From the NCBI GenBank assembly GCA_902788365.1, contig CADAJN010000003.1, positions 163,602 through 227,601 on the forward strand: DNA of 64,000 bases, given 5' to 3'. This DNA comes from an uncultured Pseudomonadota bacterium. GTDB lineage: Bacteria; Pseudomonadota; Alphaproteobacteria; RF32; CAG-239. Shown piece after piece: positions 17,499 through 26,417 of this stretch. The notes beneath the pieces were generated by a model. It saw only the letters and a program-made list of their open reading frames with translations. It searched no databases and had not been told where the DNA came from. Every line of letters begins with the position of its first letter. The first letter of the stretch is position 1. The position numbers and the translations under genes were made by a program.

Positions 17499-18512
17499 AT
17501 GGCAACATCAAATTTCCCTGTTTCAACCCGAATTTGGAATTTTCTGGTTGATGTGATTGACTTTTTTGTGTTTTTAGTTTTCGGCAACCCGTTGTCAATG
17601 TTTGTGTTGAATCTGCTTTCTCCGCGCCTGACACACCTGTGGGCCAAAAACAAAACCTATTTCGGTCCCAACATTTATGCTTTCTACGCCAATCTGGCAC
17701 TCAAAATGCCTTTTCGTTGGGCCAAATGGTGGTTAGATTCGACTGATGCCGCGTATTTGCAAGAATTTTCAACCAAGCAACAAGTGAGCTTCTTTAACAA
17801 GATTTCACCGACGGTTCAAACCTTTAATGCGCTCAGTTCCGAGGCAAATATTGCACTAATTCAGCAACTTTCCAAAGAACAGTTATATGCTCTAATGCCG
17901 AAAATTCGCTTTAGCCGAAATGTGCTTTCCTATTTGCGTCAATCGGGACGCTTTGACATTCTGCAAGAATACATCCGCCACGGTGCGCTGTGCATTTCCG
18001 CCTTGAGCGATTTTATTGAATTTCTGGCCATTGATGCGTCATATTACGAGCAGAAAATCCGTTTTTTGGAAGTATACGCTATGCGTTATAAGCTAACCGA
18101 AACAGACATGAATGCCCTGCAAAATCGTTGCATGGTCTGTGATTTAGAGCGGTTACAAAGAGCCAATCTGTGTTACGAACAGTGTCGCAAAGTGCGTTAT
18201 TTTTGCGGGCTGGTAAATGAGCAAGAAGAACGCGCTTGGGCCGAGTATTGCAGAAAAAATAAGTTGGAACCGGAAGCTCAGGCCGAGATGAACTTAAAGC
18301 AATACAAAATCTTTGCCGATCTTGGTAAACATCTGGCACCAAAGGCTATTATTACTCTGCTGAAAAAGCCGGACGAAAAATATTGGCAGCAGATTTTTAC
18401 AAGCGAACCGCCAACTGTTTTCAATACGCTGGACATGGCATATATTTTCTTGGAAAATCCGAAACTGCAGAAAATGTTTCATGACTCGGTTGCCACATTG
18501 CCCAAAGGTTAA
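17499..18512 (+). CDS. Hypothetical protein, 337 residues
   Basis: A hydrophobic stretch near the N-terminus (about residues 13-45, LVDVIDFFVFLVFGNPLSMFVLNLL) may associate with the membrane. The rest is alpha-helical in character, with many Leu, Lys and Gln and a handful of cysteines (CMVCDLERL, LCYEQCRK, YFCG) that could form a metal or disulfide site around residues 205-240. No known domain was recognised. It has its own promoter, a long leader and a terminator, so it is expressed alone. The start is the first ATG giving the hydrophobic N-terminus; no ribosome-binding site is visible, so the start is less certain. Confidence 0.75.
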   Translation: MATSNFPVSTRIWNFLVDVIDFFVFLVFGNPLSMFVLNLLSPRLTHLWAKNKTYFGPNIYAFYANLALKMPFRWAKWWLDSTDAAYLQEFSTKQQVSFFNKISPTVQTFNALSSEANIALIQQLSKEQLYALMPKIRFSRNVLSYLRQSGRFDILQEYIRHGALCISALSDFIEFLAIDASYYEQKIRFLEVYAMRYKLTETDMNALQNRCMVCDLERLQRANLCYEQCRKVRYFCGLVNEQEERAWAEYCRKNKLEPEAQAEMNLKQYKIFADLGKHLAPKAIITLLKKPDEKYWQQIFTSEPPTVFNTLDMAYIFLENPKLQKMFHDSVATLPKG

Positions 18513-18526
18513 TCCTCTTTTCCTTC

Positions 18527-18560
18527 AAAAGCCGCCCTGTTTCAGAGCGGCTTTTTGTTT
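18527..18560 (+). terminator. Rho-independent terminator, probably bidirectional
   Basis: Stem AAAAGCCGC (18527-18535) against GCGGCTTTTT (18547-18556), with A and T tracts on the two sides, between two convergent genes. Confidence 0.9.
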
Positions 18561-18574
18561 ATCTTAAGCAACGG

Positions 18575-19654
18575 CTAAATAAACGGCAGTGGATAAATCG
18601 TTCCGCCGTTTTTAAGCAAATTACCCTCGTTGCGTTGCAACTTAAATTCCGATTCTTTGCCTAAATTACGTTCATAAATATCACCATAATTACCAAGTTT
18701 GGTAATGACTTCTCTAAGCCAATTCGGTTGCAAATGCAAATTACGCCACATTTCCGGGTTATCACCGAGCAAATTGCGCACTTCCGGATCATCATTGGTA
18801 GCATAATAGCCCATATTTTGCATATTCATACCGTATTGTTCGGCCAACAACAGAGCATTAAACACCCATTTCAAAGCAATCTGCAAGTCCACATTACCGT
18901 ATTTTACCGTGGCGTACGTCGGCTGAACCGAAATTCGGATTGGCAAAACCCGCATTTTCATCTGCGGCATTTCGTTTTGCAATCCGTAAAGCAATAAACC
19001 GCTGGCGCTTAATAAATTGCAACGCTTTAACAAAAGCGCTTCGCGTGCCTGCTCAAAACTGTTAAACGTCAAATATTTAATGCCGAAATTATAGCGTGCA
19101 TTATAGTCTTGAAAATGCCGAAAATAATCAGAATCGCCCGATAAACACATCCGTTTGTCTTTGTAATCGGCCAAATCTTCCGAACCGTCTTGCGGTGCCA
19201 AAACATATTGATAATCATAATACAAAAGCCCGGCATTGAGCACCTTGTGTGCCGTTTCCAAGCGCGCCGAATACCCCGAGCCGCTTAACATCACATCAAT
19301 TTTGCCGTTTTCCAAAGCATGGACCACCTGCCCCGACGGCACATGCACCATCTGAATTTTTTCCATATCACCTAATGTAGCCTGCGCAATTACACGACAC
19401 AAATCGGCGTCAATACCGTGCCAAATATTATTTTCCTGATAGGCATAAGATTTCACCTTTAAATTTGTGCCGCAACGCACCACATTGCGCTTAACAATAC
19501 CTTCCACTGATGTATTTTCCCAAACCGTCAGCGCCGGCTGCGCCTTAATCGGCGGAAAAGCTTCATAGCGCGGCATATTACGCACTTCCACCTGCGCATT
19601 TGCCGTCCCCGCCCAAGCGAAAAACATTAAAAATAAACTTAAAAACACTTTCAT
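18575..19654 (-). CDS. General L-amino acid ABC transporter binding protein (AapJ-like), orphan
   Basis: 359 residues. A signal peptide (MKVFLSLFLMFFAWAGTANA) is followed by a type 3 periplasmic binding-protein fold. The family hallmarks of AapJ/BztA are a VRCGTN start of domain 1, GIDADLCRVIAQA, and the closing NYGDIYERNLG...GGTIYPLPF. AapJ captures a wide range of L-amino acids for the AapQMP transporter. Here no permease or ATPase gene adjoins it, and CRV/GSGYSAR positions differ from the usual ISRNTTW-like ligand motif, so ligand range could have changed. It is transcribed divergently from the MlaC-like gene. Confidence 0.85.
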   Translation of the reverse strand: MKVFLSLFLMFFAWAGTANAQVEVRNMPRYEAFPPIKAQPALTVWENTSVEGIVKRNVVRCGTNLKVKSYAYQENNIWHGIDADLCRVIAQATLGDMEKIQMVHVPSGQVVHALENGKIDVMLSGSGYSARLETAHKVLNAGLLYYDYQYVLAPQDGSEDLADYKDKRMCLSGDSDYFRHFQDYNARYNFGIKYLTFNSFEQAREALLLKRCNLLSASGLLLYGLQNEMPQMKMRVLPIRISVQPTYATVKYGNVDLQIALKWVFNALLLAEQYGMNMQNMGYYATNDDPEVRNLLGDNPEMWRNLHLQPNWLREVITKLGNYGDIYERNLGKESEFKLQRNEGNLLKNGGTIYPLPFI

Positions 19655-19712
19655 TTTGCAAACTTTCGCGTTAAAATAGGTTATCTTTGGTGATTATAGT
19701 ATAGGATTTGAA

Positions 19713-20384
19713 ATGAAAATAAAATCTTTTTTGCAACTTATTATACTGTTTTTCGGCATTTTTTGCTATTCTGCCGAAAATGCCGCTGCTCTGACACCTC
19801 AAGCTGCCGAGAAGTGGGCAAAAAACAAAGGTGAACAGATTTTGCAAATTCTATCGGCACCGAGCAGTGCGCAGAAATATGAACAGCTTGACGCCATTTT
19901 GTCACAAGATATTGACCTTGACCACGCAGCCAGATTTGTTGTCGGCAAATATTGGCGTCAAATGACACCCGAACAACAAGCCGAATATGTGCCGCTGTTT
20001 AAGCGCTATGTCAGCGCACTATATAAATCGGTGCCGCTTGACATCAAAACCGATTCCATTCGTTTTCAAATTGATAAAACCACACAAACTTCTGCCGGCG
20101 TTGAAGTTTGGTGCACCATTTTTGCTCCGCAAATTGAAAAAACAGCTGAAAATCAATCGCAAAGCGGTATCAAAGTTTTGTTTATATTAACCGACGCCAA
20201 CGGTCACGTTCAGGTGCGCGACCTCAAAGTGGAAGAAAGTAGTCTGCTGCTATCTTATCGCGACCGCTTTTATAAGATGATTCATGAAGACAGTGATGAC
20301 GATATGACTTGGTTTTTAGAAGATTTAACCGCACTCACGCAAGATACCGAAGAAAAAAATGCGCAAAAATTGAACTTGCTCTGA
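19713..20384 (+). CDS. MlaC/Ttg2D-family periplasmic phospholipid-binding protein
   Basis: 223 residues: a signal peptide (MKIKSFLQLIILFFGIFCYSAENAAA), then a MlaC domain (LDAILSQDIDLDHAARFVVGKYWRQMTPEQQAEYVPLFKRYV... typical of the family). MlaC shuttles phospholipids between the outer and inner membranes in the Mla pathway. An acidic C-terminal extension (EDSDDDMTWFLEDL) follows the domain. No mlaEFD genes are in the window. A TATAGT -10-like hexamer sits 13 bases before the ATG, in the 58-base divergent region shared with the AapJ-like gene. Confidence 0.85.
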   Translation: MKIKSFLQLIILFFGIFCYSAENAAALTPQAAEKWAKNKGEQILQILSAPSSAQKYEQLDAILSQDIDLDHAARFVVGKYWRQMTPEQQAEYVPLFKRYVSALYKSVPLDIKTDSIRFQIDKTTQTSAGVEVWCTIFAPQIEKTAENQSQSGIKVLFILTDANGHVQVRDLKVEESSLLLSYRDRFYKMIHEDSDDDMTWFLEDLTALTQDTEEKNAQKLNLL

Positions 20385-20459
20385 ATTTTTCGGTTGAATT
20401 TGCCGCGCAAGCTCATTATGATATGCGGCAGTGAAAATAAAAGAATGGATAATAATACA

Positions 20460-21782
20460 ATGTCAGATATAAAAGTAAGATTTGCGCCGAGCCCAACCGG
20501 CTTTATGCACATCGGCAACACCCGCACGGCGTTGTTTAACTGGCTCTTGGCCAAAAAACTCGGCGGCAAATTTATGCTCCGTATTGATGATACCGATACG
20601 TTGCGCTCTAAAAAAGAATATGAAGATGCTATGCGCGAAAGCTTAAAATGGCTGGGCTTTGATTGGTGCGAAGAAGCTCGCCAATCGGCTCGTTTTGCCC
20701 GTTATGATGAATTGCGTGATAAACTGATGCAACAGGGCCGCATTTATGCTTGCTATGACACACCGGAAGAGCTGCAAATCAAGCGCAAACGCGCCATGGC
20801 TAAAGGACAGGCACCGATTTATGACCGCCAAGCACTGCACTATACGCCGGAAGATATTGCTCGCTTTAAAGCCGAAGGTCGCAAACCACACTATCGTTTT
20901 AAGCTCAATCCGGGCATTATTGAATGGAATGACATCGTCCGCGGCCATTGCCAATATGAAGCCGAAAAGCTCAGCGATCCGATTATCATTCGCGAAGATG
21001 GCAGTTATTTGTATCACTTCCCGTCTTGCGTTGATGATTCTGACTTTGGCATTACCCACATTGTGCGCGGTGAAGACCATGTTACCAACACAGCCGCACA
21101 AATTCAAATGTTTGAAGCCATCGGCGGAAAAGTGCCGACATTTGCCCACTTGCCGCTTTTAACCGGCACCGAAGGCAAACTTTCCAAGCGTTTGGGCAGC
21201 CTTGGTGTGCGTGAATTAAAAGCCGAAGGCGTTGAAGCCATGGCAATTTGCTCCTTTTTAGCCAAACTCGGCACCTCTGACGCCATTGAGCCATATTATT
21301 CGCTTGATGAGCTGGCACAATCTTTGGATTTTTCCAAACTCGGTCGCTCACAACCAAAATTTGATGAAGAAGAGCTCAAACATTTCAACACCAAATTTGT
21401 GCGCAATATGCCGTATGAGTGCGTCAAAAACCGCGTTGATGTCAGTGAAGAATTTTGGAACGAAGTGCGTCCGAACTTAAACGTGGTTACCGATATTGAA
21501 CTTTGGCACAACATTTGTAATGCTGAGCTGACACCGATTATTGAAGATAAAGCGCTGACCGATTTGGCCGCCTCGTTATTGCCGCCACAACCGTGGGATG
21601 AAAATACCTTTAACACTTGGCTTAATGAAGTTAAAGCGCAAAGCGGTAAAAAAGGCAAAGAGCTTTTTCACCCGATTCGCAAAGCTTTAACCGCGCTTGA
21701 TAACGGGCCGGAACTGAAAACATTGTTGCCGTTGATTGGCTATGATAAAGCCAAAACGCGTTTGCAAGGTCAAAAAGCATAA
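20460..21782 (+). CDS. gltX: Glutamate--tRNA ligase
   Basis: 440 residues from the ATG at 20460 (MSDIKVRFAPSPTGFMHIGN). A class I synthetase core: HIGN in FMHIGNTRTALFNWLLAKK and KLSKRLGS as the KMSKS-type loop near residue 240. It charges tRNA-Glu, and in many alphaproteobacteria also tRNA-Gln followed by transamidation. In-frame ATGs upstream (20445 and 20394) are possible but the sequence before SDIKVRF is not family-like. Followed by a short palindromic repeat and cysS. Confidence 0.96.
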   Translation: MSDIKVRFAPSPTGFMHIGNTRTALFNWLLAKKLGGKFMLRIDDTDTLRSKKEYEDAMRESLKWLGFDWCEEARQSARFARYDELRDKLMQQGRIYACYDTPEELQIKRKRAMAKGQAPIYDRQALHYTPEDIARFKAEGRKPHYRFKLNPGIIEWNDIVRGHCQYEAEKLSDPIIIREDGSYLYHFPSCVDDSDFGITHIVRGEDHVTNTAAQIQMFEAIGGKVPTFAHLPLLTGTEGKLSKRLGSLGVRELKAEGVEAMAICSFLAKLGTSDAIEPYYSLDELAQSLDFSKLGRSQPKFDEEELKHFNTKFVRNMPYECVKNRVDVSEEFWNEVRPNLNVVTDIELWHNICNAELTPIIEDKALTDLAASLLPPQPWDENTFNTWLNEVKAQSGKKGKELFHPIRKALTALDNGPELKTLLPLIGYDKAKTRLQGQKA

Positions 21783-21791
21783 AATAAAAAA

Positions 21792-21820
21792 GTCATCCTC
21801 GTGCTTGACACGAGGATCTC
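21792..21820. repeat. Dispersed palindrome (alphaproteobacterial type)
   Basis: GTCATCCTCGTG-CTTGA-CACGAGGATCTC: a 9-bp perfect stem (21795-21803 with 21809-21817). This GTCATCCTCG...CGAGGATCTC pattern is a familiar intergenic repeat in alphaproteobacteria. It lies between gltX and cysS. Confidence 0.75.
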
Positions 21821-21841
21821 GGCTATATAAAAGGAATCAAC

Positions 21842-23221
21842 ATGACACAAATTTATTTACATAACACTTTGAAAAATCGCAAACAAGAATTTATACCGAT
21901 TGATTCAAATAATGTGCGTATGTATGTCTGCGGTCCGACGGTTTATGACAAAGCCCATCTCGGCAATGCCAAAACGCCGGTAGTTTATGATGTGTTATAT
22001 CGTCTTCTGTGCCACGTATACGGACGCAATCACGTTACCTATGTTTCAAACATTACCGATGTTGATGACAAGATTTTAAACAAACATAAAGAAATCGGCA
22101 AATCAATCCGCGAAATTACCGAACAAACCTATAATTGGTATATTGAAGATATGGCTAAATTAAACGTGCAAGCGCCGAATTATCGCCCGCGCGCCACCGA
22201 ATATATTGCCGATATGATTGAGCTGGTTAAAAAGTTGCTTGAAAACGGCCACGCCTATGAAGCCGATAAACAAGTGCTGTTTGATGTTGACTCCATGCCG
22301 CAATACGGCACACTTTCCGGCCGTTCTATGAAAGAAATGTTGGCCGGTGCCCGCGTTGAAGTAGCTGATTATAAGAAAAATCCGGCCGATTTCATATTAT
22401 GGAAACCGTCTGATGCCGATCAGCCGGGCTGGGACAGCCCGTGGGGCTATGGCCGTCCGGGTTGGCACTTGGAATGCTCGGCCATGAGTTCCAAATTACT
22501 CGGCAACGATTTTGATATTCACGGCGGCGGCTCCGATTTAATTTTCCCGCACCATGAAAACGAGTTGGCGCAATCATGCGGCGCTTTTCCGGGCACACAT
22601 TTCGCTCATTATTGGGTGCATACCGGTATGCTGATGATTAACGGCGTTAAAATGAGCAAATCGCTCGGAAATTTTTATACTGTGGATGAAATATTGGCCA
22701 AATATCCGGCTGAGGCTCTGCGTCTGCTGTTTTTGACCACGCATTATCATCAGCCGTTTAATTTCACGTTTGAAGGTTTAGAACAAGCAAAAGGCATTTT
22801 AGATAAATTCTATAATGCTTTATTAAAAAACGCCGACGTTCCTGCAGCAAAAGCCGAACCAAGTGAGAAGCTGATTGCCGCTTTGGCCGATGATTTAAAC
22901 ACACCATTGGCTTTATCATACTTACATGAGGACGTTAATTTGCTCAATAAAGCCGAAACCCCAGAAGAAAAAACATGCGCTAAAGCACAGTTTTTGGCCG
23001 ATGCCGAAATGCTTGGTTTGCTGTATAACGAACCGCTGGCATGGTTCAAAGGCGCAAATTCCAGTGATGAAACAGCAGAGATTGAAGCTCTCATAGCGCA
23101 ACGCGCTGAAGCCAAAAAGAACAAAGATTGGGTCTCTGCCGATACCATTCGCAACCAACTGAAAGACCGCGGCATTATCTTGGAAGATAGTCCGGCCGGC
23201 ACCACTTGGAAGCGTGCTTAA
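21842..23221 (+). CDS. cysS: Cysteine--tRNA ligase
   Basis: 459 residues, normal length. The catalytic region is complete: CGPTVYDKAHLGNAKT (zinc Cys and HIGH-type motif), the W-rich zinc region GRPGWHLECSAMS with HGGGSDLIFPHHENE, and VKMSKSLGNFYT (KMSKS). It charges tRNA-Cys. The C-terminal anticodon-binding domain ends DRGIILEDSPAGTTWKR, the usual CysRS terminus. A ribosome-binding site AAAAGGAA precedes the ATG. Confidence 0.98.
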   Translation: MTQIYLHNTLKNRKQEFIPIDSNNVRMYVCGPTVYDKAHLGNAKTPVVYDVLYRLLCHVYGRNHVTYVSNITDVDDKILNKHKEIGKSIREITEQTYNWYIEDMAKLNVQAPNYRPRATEYIADMIELVKKLLENGHAYEADKQVLFDVDSMPQYGTLSGRSMKEMLAGARVEVADYKKNPADFILWKPSDADQPGWDSPWGYGRPGWHLECSAMSSKLLGNDFDIHGGGSDLIFPHHENELAQSCGAFPGTHFAHYWVHTGMLMINGVKMSKSLGNFYTVDEILAKYPAEALRLLFLTTHYHQPFNFTFEGLEQAKGILDKFYNALLKNADVPAAKAEPSEKLIAALADDLNTPLALSYLHEDVNLLNKAETPEEKTCAKAQFLADAEMLGLLYNEPLAWFKGANSSDETAEIEALIAQRAEAKKNKDWVSADTIRNQLKDRGIILEDSPAGTTWKRA

Positions 23222-23307
23222 ACAAATTAGAACTTTTGGCCATATTTACTCTTGTAATTTTTTTGTAAATGTTATATTCCTTGAGTTAACATTTAGGGAG
23301 AAAATCA

Positions 23308-24108
23308 TTGTATACAAATAAAAATGGTATCAAAATTTATGATAATCCGGCAGATTTTGAAGGCATGCGTAAGGCCGGAAAAGTCGCTGCCGAGTGCTTG
23401 GATTATATAACCGATTATGTAGAGGTCGGCATCACGACCGGCGAATTAGATGATTTATGCCTCAAATTCATGGAAAGCAAAGGCGCTGTTTCCGCTTGCT
23501 TAGGCTATCATGGTTACCCGAAAGCCACCTGCATTTCCATCAATCAGGTCATTTGTCACGGCATTCCGGATTATGAACGCAAGTTGGCTGATGGTGATAT
23601 TTTGAATATAGATGTAACAGCCATTGTTGACGGCTATTACGGCGACACCAGCCGTATGTATTATGCCGGCAAGCCGAAAATTAAAGGCAAACGCCTGTGT
23701 GAAGTAACTTATGAGTGCCTGATGCGCGGCATAGATGTAGTGCGTCCGGGGGCGCATTTCGGTGATATCGGTGCCGTTATTGAAGAATACGCACATAAAT
23801 ACGGCTATTCGGTGGTAGATATGTTTTGCGGTCATGGTTTAGGCAAAGTTTTTCACGATGAGCCGAATGTGTTACACTGCGGCCGCAAAGGCACCGGACC
23901 AGTCATGGAAGAAGGTATGTTTTTCACGATTGAGCCGATGATTAATCTTGGCAAAAAAGATGGTGTTATCCTATCTAACGGTTGGACAGCAGTCACTTGT
24001 GACCATGCTTGGTCAGCCCAATTTGAGCACTCAATGGGCGTTACCAAAGATGGGGTGGAAGTGTTCACTTATTCGCCGAAAGGACTGGATAAACCGCCGT
24101 ATAAATAA
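23308..24108 (+). CDS. map: Type I methionine aminopeptidase
   Basis: 266 residues. It removes the N-terminal Met from nascent proteins. The five metal ligands of the pita-bread fold are visible: NIDVTAIVDGYYGDTS (two Asp), CGHGLGKVFHDEP (His), FFTIEPM (Glu) and QFEHSMGV (Glu). The start is a TTG at 23308, with AGGGAG 8 bases upstream; no in-frame ATG occurs before conserved residues. Upstream of a RadC gene on the same strand with a short gap, so possibly co-transcribed. Confidence 0.96.
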   Translation: MYTNKNGIKIYDNPADFEGMRKAGKVAAECLDYITDYVEVGITTGELDDLCLKFMESKGAVSACLGYHGYPKATCISINQVICHGIPDYERKLADGDILNIDVTAIVDGYYGDTSRMYYAGKPKIKGKRLCEVTYECLMRGIDVVRPGAHFGDIGAVIEEYAHKYGYSVVDMFCGHGLGKVFHDEPNVLHCGRKGTGPVMEEGMFFTIEPMINLGKKDGVILSNGWTAVTCDHAWSAQFEHSMGVTKDGVEVFTYSPKGLDKPPYK

Positions 24109-24138
24109 TCTCATACAAATCTAGACTAAAGGACTATT

Positions 24139-24906
24139 ATGACAACGCAAGAAGCAAAAGAAGAAAAACCTCTATATTTGGGACATAGAGAACGCCTGCG
24201 TAAACGCTTTTTGAAAGATGACGGCTTCAGCATGGACGATTACGAAGTTTTGGAATTATTGCTGACCTACGCCATTCCGCGTCGTGATGTTAAGCCTCTG
24301 GCAAAACAACTCTTGGCTGCATATCAACATGACTTAGGTGCTGTTTTGCATGCCGATCCGAAAATGTTGGCTGAAAAATTCAAGATTGGTGAAATGCCTG
24401 TCGCCCTTTTTAAGCTGGTAAATACCTGTGCCGCACGCATGGCCAGCGCCTGTTTTTCTGATCGCAAAACAATCATTTTATCAAACTTAGACAGTGTTGT
24501 AGAGTTCTGTCGTCACAAAATGGCTTATTTAGATGTTGAAGAATTCCGCGTATTTTATTTAGACCAGCAATATCGTTATATCGGTGAAGAATTACTTAGC
24601 CGAGGCACCATCAACCGAACTCATGTGTATAGTCGCGAATTTTTCCGCCACGCCATTGATGCTAAAGCGATGAACGTCATTTTATGCCATAATCATCCGA
24701 ACGGCGATTGCAAACCGTCAGAAGAAGATAAAGTGCTGACTAAAAACTTGTGCGAAGAATTGACGGCTGTTGATATAAGTATTGTAGATCACTTGATTGT
24801 AACCAGAAATGATTATTTCAGTTTTTCTTTGACCGGACTAATTCCGAACAGCAAGGTTCAAGAACAGATGAAAATAGAAAAACGCAAAAAAATGCTTGCA
24901 AAATAA
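24139..24906 (+). CDS. radC: RadC family protein (JAB/MPN domain)
   Basis: 255 residues. An N-terminal helix-hairpin-helix-like region (GHRERLRKRFLKDDGFSMDDYEVLELLLTYAIPRRDVKPLAKQLL) is followed by the JAMM-type domain with the metal motif CHNHPNGDCKPSEED near residue 183. RadC proteins are metalloprotease-fold proteins of unclear role; despite the name, a DNA-repair role is not established. A ribosome-binding site AAAGGA precedes the ATG. Immediately followed by tRNA-Pro. Confidence 0.95.
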   Translation: MTTQEAKEEKPLYLGHRERLRKRFLKDDGFSMDDYEVLELLLTYAIPRRDVKPLAKQLLAAYQHDLGAVLHADPKMLAEKFKIGEMPVALFKLVNTCAARMASACFSDRKTIILSNLDSVVEFCRHKMAYLDVEEFRVFYLDQQYRYIGEELLSRGTINRTHVYSREFFRHAIDAKAMNVILCHNHPNGDCKPSEEDKVLTKNLCEELTAVDISIVDHLIVTRNDYFSFSLTGLIPNSKVQEQMKIEKRKKMLAK

Positions 24907-24923
24907 AAAATATGGTGTAAATA
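24896..24923 (+). promoter_or_regulatory. Possible tRNA-Pro promoter in the radC 3' end
   Basis: TTGCAA (24896-24901), about 16 bases, TAAATA (24918-24923), 15 bases before the tRNA. Weak -10 match. Confidence 0.35.
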
Positions 24924-24937
24924 TGGGGTTTGGTTGA

Positions 24938-25014
24938 CGGGGCGTAGCTCAGGCTGGTAGAGCGCTTGGTTTGGGACCAAGATGTCGCGTGTTCGAATCA
25001 TGTCGCCCCGACCA
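24938..25014 (+). tRNA. tRNA-Pro (anticodon TGG)
   Basis: Acceptor CGGGGCG/CGCCCCG, D arm GCTCAGGCTGGTAGAGC, anticodon stem CTTGG/CCAAG with loop TTTGGGA, T arm with TTCGAAT; CCA encoded. The accessory island starts just downstream. Confidence 0.97.
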
Positions 25015-25021
25015 ACTGTTA

Positions 25022-25052
25022 ATACCTACCCTTTGCGGTGGGTATTTTTTTA
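25022..25052 (+). terminator. tRNA-Pro terminator
   Basis: A 9-bp stem ATACCTACC / GGTGGGTAT with loop CTTTGC, then seven T residues. Confidence 0.92.
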
Positions 25053-25370
25053 TGCCGTGAAAGCCCCGATTTTGCGGGATGTTTGCAAAAATTTGAAAAA
25101 TGGTCTGGTCGCGTATCTATGCGCTTTTTTATGAAAAATTCCTTGTTTGTACTAAAACGCCTGAAACGGTAGTGGAAAATCACTCTCTTTTTAATCCTTT
25201 GAATTTGCGATATAATTTCGCTATATCTCGATTTTTGTTCCAAAATGTGCCATATACTGGGGAAACATATCCCAAAGGCGAAACCGGATACCTTTAAATT
25301 AATGCCGTAAAAACAGTTAAAAACTATGTTGGGGACAAATTAGTGCATGTTGGAAACAAGAATGTAGGAG
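25053..25370. other. Noncoding junction between tRNA-Pro and the island
   Basis: No convincing gene. The longest frame (25100-25297) has no ribosome-binding site and no family resemblance. The last 40 bases (AGTGCATGTTGGAAACAAG...) resemble the sequence before the second hairpin repeat near 27305, so the repeat unit probably extends leftward to about 25340. Confidence 0.4.
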
Positions 25371-25462
25371 ACATTTTTGCAATTTTATGATACTTTTTTT
25401 GGTATGATTCGGGAGAGACGTGTGCTGATCAGATTCTACACGTCTTTTGCGTTTTAAATGTA
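25371..25462 (+). repeat. Promoter-hairpin repeat, copy 1
   Basis: One of three ~90-bp copies (others 27328-27419 and 27477-27564). All start ACATTTTTGC, carry an extended -10-like element (here TGGTATGAT, 25400-25408), then TTCGGGAGA, then a hairpin with ACGTGT...ACACGT arms and a T-rich run ending TTTTGCGTTTTAAATG. It precedes the methyltransferase gene by about 190 bases. Confidence 0.8.
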
Positions 25463-25653
25463 TGCCTATATTTAGTTCTGTCAGAAATTGGCATGCACGT
25501 GCATTTAATATGTTGCATTTTATTATATAAATTATAAAGTGTAATTAACAGAACAATGTCGAAGGTTGCGCAAAGATAGAGTATTAATCAATAAAATATC
25601 TTGCAAATTTTGCACATAATAGTAAAAATACTACAAAGAAAGTTTCAGTAAAA

Positions 25654-26409
25654 ATGGTGAAGGAAGATACATTAGATAAAATTATATGCGGTGATTGTCT
25701 TGAAATAATGAAGACAATACCTGATGGAGCTTGTGATTTAATTATCACATCTCCTCCTTACAATTTGAAAAATTCCACAGGGAATGGAATGAAAGATGGT
25801 CGAGGCGGAAAATGGAAGAACGCCGCGCTTGTTAAGGGGTATCAAAATTATGATGATAATATGCCACATGAAAAGTACGTAGCGTGGCAAAGGCAATGTC
25901 TTGAAGAAATGATGAGAATTATTCCAAATAACGGAGCAATATTCTATAATCATAAATGGCGAGTTCAGAATGGATTATTGCAAGATAGGCAAGATATTGT
26001 TTCCGGATTTCCTGTCAGACAGATTATTATATGGAGAAGAAAAGGCGGTATAAATTTTAATTCTGGATACTTTCTTCCAACTTATGAAGTTATTTATATG
26101 ATTGCAAAACCAGATTTTAAGTTAGTAAAAGGAGCTAATGCTTTAGGTGATGTTTGGGAATTTACACAGGAAATGAATAATGCACACCCTGCGCCTTTTC
26201 CTGTAGCTCTTATTGATAGAATTATATCTTCAACAGATGCCAAAGTTATATTAGATCCATTTATGGGTAGTGGAACAACAGCTGTTGCGGCAATAAGAAA
26301 TGGAAGGCATTATCTTGGTATAGATATATCTCAAGAATATGTCGATTCCGCAAATGAGCGCATACGTAACGAACTGTTATGCAATACTCCTCGGTTTAAT
26401 TTTGGATAG
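25654..26409 (+). CDS. DNA methyltransferase, beta-class, probably N4-cytosine type
   Basis: 251 residues. Motif IV is TSPPYNLKNSTG near residue 31, and the AdoMet-binding motif I DPFMGSGTTAVAA is near residue 206, so the order (catalytic motif first, FxGxG last) is that of the beta class. An SPPY catalytic motif is typical of N4-cytosine enzymes but also occurs in some N6-adenine ones. The endonuclease gene 8 bases downstream belongs to the MvaI/BcnI type, whose known partners are N4C methyltransferases, so the pair is coherent as a type II R-M system protecting its own DNA. The recognition sequence cannot be read from the gene. Confidence 0.9.
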   Translation: MVKEDTLDKIICGDCLEIMKTIPDGACDLIITSPPYNLKNSTGNGMKDGRGGKWKNAALVKGYQNYDDNMPHEKYVAWQRQCLEEMMRIIPNNGAIFYNHKWRVQNGLLQDRQDIVSGFPVRQIIIWRRKGGINFNSGYFLPTYEVIYMIAKPDFKLVKGANALGDVWEFTQEMNNAHPAPFPVALIDRIISSTDAKVILDPFMGSGTTAVAAIRNGRHYLGIDISQEYVDSANERIRNELLCNTPRFNFG

Positions 26410-26417
26410 GATTTACT

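Noticed and set aside
25100..25297. 65-codon frame after tRNA-Pro
   Set aside because: No start signal and no recognisable domain; treated as noncoding.
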